NCBI GenBank assembly: GCA_021784265.1
Contig: JAJXTA010000284.1
Coordinates: 1 to 5,210 of the forward strand
Direction: 5' to 3'
DNA: 5,210 nucleotides
From: a bacterium
GTDB taxonomy: Bacteria; Verrucomicrobiota; Verrucomicrobiia; Limisphaerales; J093
Shown here: positions 1 to 4,926 of the stretch, piece after piece
Layout: every line of letters begins with the position of its first letter
How positions within the stretch are numbered: the first letter of the stretch is position 1
The notes under the pieces: model-generated
Seen by the model: the letters and a program-made list of their open reading frames with translations, nothing else
Told to the model about the DNA's origin: nothing
Database searches by the model: none
Translations under genes and position numbers: made by a program

Positions 1-1
1 G

Positions 2-1084
2 GGCACCGCCGGGGCTCTGCTCGCGGCCCTGGACCAGTTAGCGGACCGGTTCATCGTGTTTTACGGTGACACGATGGTGAACGTGGACTTGGCGCGCCTT
101 TGGGCCGCCCACCAAGGCAGTGGCGCCGACGCCACCCTGGTGCTGCATCCGAACAACCACCCGCTGGACTCCGATTTGGTGGAAGTCGATGCCGCGGGCC
201 GGATCACCGCCTTCCACCATCGCCCGCACCAGGCGGGTTGTTGGTTCCAGAACCTCGTCAACGCCGGCCTCTACGTCCTGAACCGGCGCGCGCTCGCCCA
301 GGCCCGGGCCGCCCTCCCCGCGCTGGATCAGGGCCGGCTACTCGATTTTGGCAAGGACTTGTTTCCGGTGATGTTGGCGCGGGGGGCGCAGCTCCAAGGT
401 TATCAGACTCCGGAGTTCATCAAAGACATCGGCACCCCGGCGCGCTACGACAGCGTGGCCGAGCAATACGCCCGGGGGATCGTGCACCGCAGCACGCTGG
501 CGACCTCCCAATCTGCCGTCTTTCTGGACCGCGACGGCACCTTGGTCAAGGAGGTGAGCCCGTTGGGACTCTCGGCCCCGGAACAGTTGGAGCTGTTGCC
601 CGGGGCGGCGGCGGCCATCCGGCGGCTCAACGAGGCTGGGCTGCGCGCGGTGGTGGTGACCAACCAGCCGGTGGTGGCCAAGGGCCTGGTCACCGAGGCG
701 GGGTTGCGGGTGATTCACAACCGCCTCGAGACCCTCCTGGGCCGAGAACAGGCCTTCCTGGATCGGCTCTATTTTTGCCCGCACCACCCGCAGAAGGGAT
801 TCCCGGGCGAGCGGCTGGACTTGAAGATCGACTGCACGTGTCGCAAGCCGGCCATCGGCCTCATCCAGCGCGCGGCGCGGGAACTCAACCTGGACTTGAC
901 CCGCTCCTGGCTCGTCGGCGATACCACGACGGACCTGCAGACCGCCCGCAACGCCGGCGTGCGGCCCATCCTCGTGCGCACCGGCTACGGCGGGCGCGAC
1001 GGCCGGCACGCGGCCGTCCCGGAGGTCACCTGCGATGACCTGTCCGCCGCCGTGCGGGTGATCTTGGAGCCGACGCCGCCGTGA
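2..1084 (+). CDS. Bifunctional heptose-1-phosphate nucleotidyltransferase / heptose-1,7-bisphosphate phosphatase (HddC-GmhB fusion), 5' partial
   Basis: The frame is open from the window edge, so the start lies upstream; the GTG at 56 is internal to a conserved strand (FIVFYGDTMVNVDL) and is not the true start. About 360 residues are visible. Residues 1 to about 160 form the back of a sugar-1-phosphate nucleotidyltransferase: GTAGALL, the YGDT metal/substrate motif, HPxxHPxDSDLVEVD and FIKDIGTPARY, all typical of HddC-like guanylyltransferases. The N-terminal GGxGTRL loop is outside the window. From about residue 170 a HAD-IIIA phosphatase of the GmhB type follows: DRDGT (nt 527-541), VTNQ (656-667), the zinc ligands CPH (776-784) and CTCRKP (833-850), then GDTTTD. 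All catalytic and zinc residues are present. Expected chemistry is removal of the C7 phosphate of heptose 1,7-bisphosphate followed by NMP transfer to C1, in the cytoplasm. GDP rather than ADP specificity is inferred from the neighbouring HddA-type kinase. It overlaps that gene by 4 bases. Confidence 0.88.
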   Translation, partial: GTAGALLAALDQLADRFIVFYGDTMVNVDLARLWAAHQGSGADATLVLHPNNHPLDSDLVEVDAAGRITAFHHRPHQAGCWFQNLVNAGLYVLNRRALAQARAALPALDQGRLLDFGKDLFPVMLARGAQLQGYQTPEFIKDIGTPARYDSVAEQYARGIVHRSTLATSQSAVFLDRDGTLVKEVSPLGLSAPEQLELLPGAAAAIRRLNEAGLRAVVVTNQPVVAKGLVTEAGLRVIHNRLETLLGREQAFLDRLYFCPHHPQKGFPGERLDLKIDCTCRKPAIGLIQRAARELNLDLTRSWLVGDTTTDLQTARNAGVRPILVRTGYGGRDGRHAAVPEVTCDDLSAAVRVILEPTPP

Positions 1085-2061
1085 TCATCAGCCGGACGCC
1101 GCTGCGGATGAGTTTTGTCGGCGGGGGCAGCGACTTGCCCGCGTTCTACCGCCGGTTTGGCGGCGCGGTCCTCTCGACCACGATCAACAAATATGTCTAT
1201 ATCACGGTCAACCCGAAGTTCGACCAGCGGACCCGGGTCAGCTACTCCCAGACCGAGGAGGTTGAGAGCGTGGACGAGATCCGCCACCCGCTGGTGCGCG
1301 AATCGATGCGGTTGCTCGGTGTGCGGGGCGGGATCGAAATCACCTCCATCGCCGACGTTCCCACGCGGGGCACGGGGCTGGGCTCCTCCAGCTCTTTTAC
1401 CGTCGGGCTGCTCCACGCCCTGCACGCCTTCGTGGGGCAGTATGCCTCGGCGGAACGGCTGGCGGGCGAGGCCTGCGAAATCGAGCTGGAGCGCTGCCAC
1501 GACCCCATCGGCAAGCAGGACCAATACGCCGCCGCGTTCGGCGGATTGAACCACATCGAGTTCTACCCGGACGGCTCGGTCTCGGTCAACCCCATCGTCT
1601 GCCAACCCGGGACGCTGCGGCGCCTGCAGGAAAATCTCATCGTCTTTTACACGGGCCTCAGCCGCAGCGCGTCTGAGATTCTCAAACGCCAGCAGGTCGC
1701 CGTCGCCGCGGACCGGCGCAAGCAGCAAATGCTCCAGAACATGGTCCAACTCGCCCGCCAACTGCGCGATGCCTTGCAGACCAATCGGCTCGACGACTTC
1801 GGCCAGATCATCCACGCCAACTGGGAACTCAAACGCCGCCTCACCGATCACATCAGCACCACCCAGATCGGAAGCTGGTACCGCACCGCCCGCCGCCACG
1901 GCGCCCTGGGGGGCAAACTCATGGGGGCGGGCCGCGGCGGATTTCTCTTGTTCTATGCCCCCCGCGCCCGCCACGAGGCCATTGCCCGCAGTCTCAAAAC
2001 CCTGCGCCGCGTCGATTTCCGCTTCGAACCGCAAGGGAGCAAGATCATCTTTGTTCATTAG
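1081..2061 (+). CDS. hddA: D-glycero-alpha-D-manno-heptose 7-phosphate kinase (GHMP family)
   Basis: This 326-residue protein has the usual length and layout of an HddA-type GHMP kinase. The N-terminus reads RTPLRMSFVGGGSDLPAFY (residues 5-23), a family signature. The ATP-binding GHMP motif PTRGTGLGSSSS lies at residues 94-105, ERCHDPIGKQDQYAAAFGG is the mid-protein conserved block, and KLMGAGRGGFLLFY is the C-terminal GHMP motif. Members phosphorylate C1 of heptose 7-phosphate to give the alpha-1,7-bisphosphate, which the phosphatase domain of the upstream fusion would use. The start is GTG at 1081, whose GTGA overlaps the upstream TGA stop; a GGAG at 1066-1069 lies 11 bases before it. The overlap implies translational coupling. 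Sugar kinases of the same superfamily (for example fucokinase-like proteins) share the general motifs, so the exact substrate rests on the combination with the HddC-GmhB partner. Confidence 0.87.
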   Translation: MIISRTPLRMSFVGGGSDLPAFYRRFGGAVLSTTINKYVYITVNPKFDQRTRVSYSQTEEVESVDEIRHPLVRESMRLLGVRGGIEITSIADVPTRGTGLGSSSSFTVGLLHALHAFVGQYASAERLAGEACEIELERCHDPIGKQDQYAAAFGGLNHIEFYPDGSVSVNPIVCQPGTLRRLQENLIVFYTGLSRSASEILKRQQVAVAADRRKQQMLQNMVQLARQLRDALQTNRLDDFGQIIHANWELKRRLTDHISTTQIGSWYRTARRHGALGGKLMGAGRGGFLLFYAPRARHEAIARSLKTLRRVDFRFEPQGSKIIFVH

Positions 2062-2089
2062 GCCGGACGATTTGGTCCCCGCTTGGGCT

Positions 2090-2332
2090 TGCGTCGCGGC
2101 GCATCAGTCTGACCTCGAGCGGCAGATCGCCGACAACCAGGCCGGCGATCAGGCCGTTACCGCGCGCCGGTCGCTCGCGGGCCAACTCATCCGGATCACT
2201 CGGGAATAGCCACCGCCTCGAGGTGGCAGTCGTGGCTTGAACTCCATTCGGTTTTACCTGGATGAGGCGGCCGCCAGGCCTCGAGGCAAGCCCCGCCATG
2301 ACCGCAATCGCGGAATCCGCCTCAGAACTTAG
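2090..2332 (+). pseudogene. Possible decayed DUF433/DUF5615 toxin-antitoxin relic
   Basis: No intact gene is visible in the 368 bases between the kinase stop and the next CDS. In one + frame, a short peptide with HQSDLERQIADNQ (from nt 2102) ends at a TAG (2207-2209). It resembles the charged tail of DUF433 antitoxins, where HxxxIDxxIxxN-like sequence is common. Still in the same frame, after 27 bases, a TTG at 2237 begins LNSIRFYLDE, which resembles the N-terminus of DUF5615 (PIN-like) toxins. It is followed by a garbled stretch containing RNRGIRLRT and then TAG (2330-2332). DUF433 upstream of DUF5615 is a familiar gene order, so two weak resemblances in the right order are worth recording. 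Each match alone is short and could be chance; this is inference, not a firm call. Confidence 0.22.
2209..2227 (+). other. Small inverted repeat downstream of the heptose operon
   Basis: GCCACC (2209-2214) and GGTGGC (2222-2227) form a perfect 6-bp stem with a 7-base loop. There is no T-tract after it, so it is a weak candidate for an intrinsic terminator of the heptose operon, 148 bases after the kinase stop. It may also be chance in GC-rich DNA. Confidence 0.25.
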
Positions 2333-2337
2333 TAGCT

Positions 2338-2415
2338 GCCCCGATGAGCTTTGGGCCTTCAGCGTTTAGTTTTCCGCTTCGTGTTAAGAGTGCCTTCTGT
2401 TTTCAGCTTTCGGGC
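2338..2415. other. AT-richer, strand-skewed spacer before the MNT gene
   Basis: In a GC-rich window this stretch is noticeably richer in A/T, and its + strand is pyrimidine-skewed, with runs such as TTTAGTTTTCCGCTTC and TTCTGTTTTCAGCTTTC. Read on the - strand it gives Lys/Thr/Arg-rich nonsense. The repeated theme of CTTC/TTTTC blocks suggests a degenerate low-complexity or dispersed intergenic repeat. It would be the natural place for the MNT/HEPN promoter, but I cannot pick convincing boxes. Confidence 0.4.
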
Positions 2416-2429
2416 TTTGCCGCGGACCG

Positions 2430-2804
2430 GTGTCAATGGTGAGGACTGACCCACGCGAAAGTTCCCCGGGCGGCGGGTCACCGCTGAGCCCCACATCGCT
2501 GGATGCTTGCGAGCGGAGGGTCTTGCGGATGGCTCAAGAATGCCTCCGTGCGGCCGCCGGGCAATTGGCCGGCTACCGGGTCGTTCTCTTCGGCTCGCGG
2601 GCCACCGGCCGGGCCACGGCGCGGTCGGACTTCGATCTGGGCGTGGTGGGGGACAGCCCATTGCCCCTGGCTCGGTTCTATCACGTGGGCGACCGGCTCC
2701 AGGCGCTGCCGACGCTTTATACGATTGATTGGGTGGATTTGAATCGCGTGTCCCCGGCCTTTCGCCGGCGCGCGTTGGCCGAAGGCCGGCTGGTGCATGG
2801 ATAG
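2430..2804 (+). CDS. MNT-type minimal nucleotidyltransferase, antitoxin of an MNT/HEPN module
   Basis: A 124-residue protein with the minimal nucleotidyltransferase (HI0073/MntA-like) core. VVLFGSRATG is followed by SDFDLGV, which gives the GS-x10-DxD motif intact at G55-S56 and D67/D69. A further acidic strand (IDWVDLN, D100/D103) probably supplies the third metal ligand. In characterised MNT/HEPN pairs this enzyme neutralises the HEPN RNase by transferring AMP units from ATP to a tyrosine next to the RNase motif. The stop overlaps the start of the HEPN gene by 8 bases, so the two are translationally coupled. The start is uncertain: GTG 2430, ATG 2436 and GTG 2439 are close in-frame choices with no strong ribosome binding site. 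The first 20 or so residues (Ser/Pro/Gly-rich) are not conserved in type, so the true start may even lie a little downstream. Confidence 0.85.
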   Translation: MSMVRTDPRESSPGGGSPLSPTSLDACERRVLRMAQECLRAAAGQLAGYRVVLFGSRATGRATARSDFDLGVVGDSPLPLARFYHVGDRLQALPTLYTIDWVDLNRVSPAFRRRALAEGRLVHG

Positions 2805-3180
2805 ACCGACCCTGCTGCGCGATTTCGGGGCGGCGCTGACGCGGCTTGAGGAGGCGCTGCGCGAGCCGGTGACCGGCGATCTGCTGCGCGCCGGGTGCAT
2901 CCAGTACTTCGAATTCACCTTCGAGCTGGCGTGGAAGACGGCCAAAAGCGCGGCGGAAGAAGCGGGCCTCGCGGACGTGGGATCGCCTCGGGCCAGTCTG
3001 CGCCAAGCGTTCCGCCAGGGTTGGATCAAGGACGAAGAACCCTGGTTGGCGATGTTGGAGGCGCGCAACCGCATGGCCCACACCTCTGCCCCGGAGCAGG
3101 CGCCGCGGATTTACGAGTCGCTCCCGGCCTTTGCCCGCGCCCTGCGGCAATTGCATGCCCGACTGGGCCACGTCCCTTGA
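2797..3180 (+). CDS. HEPN-domain protein, HI0074/HepT-like (putative RNase toxin)
   Basis: A 127-residue, probably all-helical protein of the HI0074-type 'nucleotidyltransferase substrate-binding' family. Conserved blocks are IQYFEFTFELAWKTAK (about residues 35-50), SPRASLRQAF, the W-x-M-L-E stretch, and RNRMAH (R90 to H95), which is the Rx4H active-site motif of HEPN RNases. The C-terminal IYESLPAF block is also typical. Family members are the toxin or substrate partner of the adjacent MNT enzyme; the gene order MNT then HEPN with an overlapping start matches known modules. The oddity is at residue 97. HEPN partners of this type usually read RNxxxHTY, and that tyrosine is the AMP acceptor in studied systems; here the sequence is HTS (TCT, nt 3085-3087). 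The RNase motif itself is intact. A terminator follows 3 bases after the stop. Confidence 0.85.
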   Translation: MDRPTLLRDFGAALTRLEEALREPVTGDLLRAGCIQYFEFTFELAWKTAKSAAEEAGLADVGSPRASLRQAFRQGWIKDEEPWLAMLEARNRMAHTSAPEQAPRIYESLPAFARALRQLHARLGHVP

Positions 3181-3183
3181 CCG

Positions 3184-3205
3184 GGCGCTGAAAAGCGCCG
3201 CTTTT
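3184..3205 (+). terminator. Intrinsic terminator after the MNT/HEPN pair
   Basis: GGCGCT (3184-3189), loop GAAA (3190-3193) and AGCGCC (3194-3199) make a perfect, very stable 6-bp stem with a GNRA tetraloop. GC and four T residues (3202-3205) follow. It begins 3 bases after the HEPN stop codon, which supports a role in ending the MNT/HEPN transcript. The T-tract is short. AAAAGC and GCTTTT (3191-3205) can form an alternative hairpin, so it may act in both directions. Confidence 0.6.
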
Positions 3206-3297
3206 GCGCCACGACGCCTCAATGGCCTTGGAAACCAGGGTGAGACTTCCCCTAACCGGAACCGGCCTCCCCGCTCGCGCCCATCGCCCACCCGCGC

Positions 3298-3326
3298 TTG
3301 ACTTCCGCCGCGCCGCCGTGTATTCG
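3298..3326 (+). promoter_or_regulatory. Possible sigma-70-like promoter
   Basis: TTGACT (3298-3303) matches the -35 consensus at five of six positions. It is followed after exactly 17 bases by TATTCG (3321-3326), a poor -10 box that matches only TAT. The site lies in a gene-free stretch about 280 bases before the Rpn gene, with the 3367-3400 hairpin between them. It could serve that gene or be part of a repeated element; the evidence is the spacing alone. Confidence 0.25.
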
Positions 3327-3366
3327 CGACGCCACAACTGAACTGTGCAAGCTCGAGGCTGCCCCA

Positions 3367-3400
3367 CACTTCCCCGCGGCGTATTCGCCGTGGCGAAGTG
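3367..3400. repeat. Strong 15-bp inverted repeat (hairpin) with TATT loop
   Basis: CACTTCCCCGCGGCG (3367-3381) pairs with CGCCGTGGCGAAGTG (3386-3400) around a TATT loop. Of 15 positions, 13 are Watson-Crick, one is G-U (3376/3391) and one is a C-C mismatch (3373/3394). There is no T-tract, so it is not a standard terminator for the + strand. It may be a REP-like or other dispersed palindromic element, a protein-binding site, or an RNA hairpin in the leader of the Rpn gene. Compensating pairs cannot be judged from one copy. Confidence 0.7.
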
Positions 3401-3433
3401 ACCGGCACGAAGTGTCCCCGGCGGTGGTGCTGG

Positions 3434-3622
3434 GCCGAGCGGCAGACGGAGGCTTCCCGCCGGCTGCGCGAGGCGATCCGGAACCTCTGGCCTCGTCCGG
3501 CGTTCACCCTGATTCCGATCACGCCGACACGGTTGGCGGAGAAACGGGCGGCGCGGGACCCTTTTTTGATACCGTGCTCGATCAACGGCCGCTCCCGGCT
3601 CCCTGGTGAAGACCGATTATGA
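3434..3622 (+). pseudogene. Possible C-terminal remnant of a second nucleotidyltransferase-like gene
   Basis: This frame encodes a stretch of about 60 residues with RRLREAIRNL, then FTLIPITPTRLAEKRAARD and DPFLIPCSINGRSRL. It resembles the C-terminal end of MNT-type nucleotidyltransferases, where a hydrophobic strand with TPE-like sequence is followed some 20 residues later by a motif like ALREGRVLY. No N-terminal GS-x10-DxD motif exists upstream in any frame I read, so if the resemblance is real this is a 5'-truncated relic. It ends 17 bases inside the start of the Rpn gene. The similarity is weak and recalled from family pattern, not aligned. Confidence 0.25.
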
Positions 3623-4583
3623 CAGCCCGTGGAAGGACCTATTAGAGAGCTACTTTCAGGCTGCCCTGGCCTTGTGTTTCCCGGCCATTGCCCGGCGGAT
3701 CGATTGGAGCCGCGGGGTTCAGTTGCTCAGCAAGGAATTCCAAAAGGTGGTGCGGCGCTCGGAGTTGGGACGGCGCAACGTGGACGTGCTGGTGCAAGTA
3801 TGGTCTCGGGCGGGAGAGGCGCGGTGGGTGTTGTTGCATGTGGAGGTGCAGGCGCAGCGGGACCCGGGCTTTGGGCGCCGCATGTTCGACTATTACTCCC
3901 GGATCTGCCAGCGGTACCAGCGCCCGGTGTTGAGCATGGCGATTTTGGCCGACGGGCATCGGCGCTGGAAACCGTCACGGTTCCAGCAGGGGTTGTGGGG
4001 GTGCGAGGTGGAGCTGCGTTTCCCGGTGTGCAAACTGCTGGACTTGGCGCGGGAGGAGCGACGGCTGTTGCGGAGCCGGAACCCGTTCGCGATCGCCGTG
4101 CTGGCGCAGGTCAAGGCGTTGGAAACGCGGGCGGCGATGCGGCCGCGGCGGGCGTGGAAGTTGCGGCTGGCCAAACTGGGGCACGAACGCGGCTACTCGC
4201 GCCGAGTGATTCTGGACCTTTACAGTTTTGTGGACTGGGTTATGGTGCTCTCGGCTCGGCTCGAGCGGGAAGTGGCAGCCGAGATTGAGGCCTATGAGCA
4301 GGCCAAGCGCATGAGATACATCACGAACATCGAGCGGTTGGGGTTGGAGAGGGGCCGGATAAAAGGCCGCCAGGAAGGCCGCCAGGAAGGCCGCCAGGAA
4401 GGGCGCGTGCAAGCCCTGCGCGAGGGGTTGTTGGACGTGCTGGAGGCGCGCTTTGGCCCTGTGCCCCACACGGTGCGGGAGCGGGTGGAGGCCCTGGCGG
4501 ACGCCACCGACCTGAAACGATTGCACCGTGAGGCGGCCCTGGCCGAGTCCCTGGCCGGCTTCCAGACCCGGCTCGGAAACTGA
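3606..4583 (+). CDS. Rpn-family PD-(D/E)XK nuclease / putative transposase-like protein
   Basis: A 325-residue protein with the family's typical opening (YDSPWKDLLESYF), then IDWSRGVQLLSKEFQKVVR and the nuclease core: NVDVLV with D60, and VLLHVEVQ with E80-x-Q82, the D...ExQ variant of PD-(D/E)XK seen in this family. FGRRMFDYYSRICQRYQRPV and the WGCEVELRFPVCKLLD block (residues about 135-150) are also characteristic. The C-terminal part is helical and charged, with three perfect GRQE repeats (residues 254-265). Rpn proteins of E. coli are DNA endonucleases that promote recombination, and Rpn loci have been linked to phage defence with inhibitory short products from internal starts. The start is GTG 3606, chosen because the protein then begins exactly as homologues do; no clear ribosome binding site precedes it. 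It stands alone between TA-like modules. DNA substrate and true role are unknown. Confidence 0.85.
   Translation: MKTDYDSPWKDLLESYFQAALALCFPAIARRIDWSRGVQLLSKEFQKVVRRSELGRRNVDVLVQVWSRAGEARWVLLHVEVQAQRDPGFGRRMFDYYSRICQRYQRPVLSMAILADGHRRWKPSRFQQGLWGCEVELRFPVCKLLDLAREERRLLRSRNPFAIAVLAQVKALETRAAMRPRRAWKLRLAKLGHERGYSRRVILDLYSFVDWVMVLSARLEREVAAEIEAYEQAKRMRYITNIERLGLERGRIKGRQEGRQEGRQEGRVQALREGLLDVLEARFGPVPHTVRERVEALADATDLKRLHREAALAESLAGFQTRLGN
4365..4400 (+). repeat. Three perfect 12-bp tandem repeats inside the Rpn gene
   Basis: The unit GGCCGCCAGGAA occurs three times without change (4365-4376, 4377-4388, 4389-4400) and encodes GRQE each time. Because the unit is a multiple of three, copy-number change by slippage would lengthen or shorten the linker without breaking the frame. 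Each copy, read into the next two bases, contains AGGAAGG, close to a ribosome binding site; the third lies just before an in-frame GTG at 4407. Confidence 0.9.
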
Positions 4584-4647
4584 CCACCGCCGGCCGCGCC
4601 TGGGCTGCCGCCGCCCTCCCTCGGGTTCGGCGCCCTGCTCGCTGCTC

Positions 4648-4917
4648 CTGCCTGCATTGGCCCGGTTTTACGGTCTGGTCATCCGCATGTTCGTCGACGC
4701 AGGCGGACGTCATCATCATCCACATTTTCACGTGATCTTTTCGAATGGTGAGGCGGTGTTCGCCATTGAGGACCTGTCGCTTTTGGCTGGGAGCTGACCC
4801 GTACGCGAACGCCGGCTCATCGAGGCCTGGGCGGAACTGCATCGACCCGAACTGCTCGATAATTGGGCGCGGCTTCAAGCCGGTGGGCTGGTTGTGCCCA
4901 TCGAGCCTCTGCATTGA
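4648..4917 (+). pseudogene. DUF4160 protein gene interrupted by an in-frame TGA
   Basis: Read through one stop, this frame gives an 89-codon DUF4160 protein of normal length. The first part is LPALARFYGLVIRMFVD, then the histidine-rich HHHPHFHVIFSNGEAV and IEDLSLLAG. A TGA follows at 4795-4797. The same frame then continues for 39 codons with a clear family C-terminus (RRLIEAWAELHRPELLDNW, ending VVPIEPLH) and TGA at 4915-4917. The interrupted position is where relatives have a Leu-Pro or similar pair. The expected ATG of the MPxxSRFYG start is CTG (4648-4650); TTG 4657 is the only nearby common alternative. Both defects point to a decaying gene. Recoding of TGA is unlikely because other genes here end in TGA. 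It sits 9 bases before a DUF2442 gene; the two families often occur side by side and are proposed, on neighbourhood grounds, to be a toxin-antitoxin pair. Confidence 0.75.
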
Positions 4918-4926
4918 ATTGGGTGG

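Larger units (their letters stand above)
3206..3433. other. Gene-free stretch between the terminator and a possible MNT scrap
   Basis: I see no credible coding sequence here on either strand. The open frames have no recognisable motifs and the long antisense frame is rich in Arg/Gly/Ala, as expected from GC-rich shadow translation. What it holds is the promoter-like pair at 3298-3326, the long hairpin at 3367-3400 and a short direct repeat GAAGTG (3395-3400 and 3410-3415). Confidence 0.5.

Noticed and set aside
56..58. GTG 56 as the start of the nucleotidyltransferase
   Set aside because: The frame is open upstream to the window edge and encodes conserved family sequence (GTAGALL and following), so this GTG is an internal Val codon.
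985..2058. 357-codon open frame on the - strand opposite the heptose kinase
   Set aside because: It is an antisense shadow of a gene with clear GHMP motifs; the translation is Ala/Gly/Arg/Val-rich with no domain pattern.
1769..2209. 146-codon + frame overlapping the end of the kinase gene
   Set aside because: Most of it is an alternate-frame shadow of the kinase; only its last part, after the kinase stop, was kept as a possible relic.
2359..3585. 408-codon open frame on the - strand covering the MNT/HEPN pair
   Set aside because: It is long only because GC-rich DNA has few stops; it is opposite two genes with intact motifs, spans the terminator and the gene-free stretch, and ends in Lys/Thr-rich nonsense from the AT-richer spacer.
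4365..4400. Tandem repeat considered as a CRISPR-like array
   Set aside because: Units are 12 bp with no spacers and lie in frame inside a coding sequence; they encode a GRQE linker.
4795..4797. TGA read as a sense codon (recoding or alternative genetic code)
   Set aside because: The fusion gene, the HEPN gene and the Rpn gene all end in TGA, so a general TGA reassignment is not supported; no selenocysteine context is visible.
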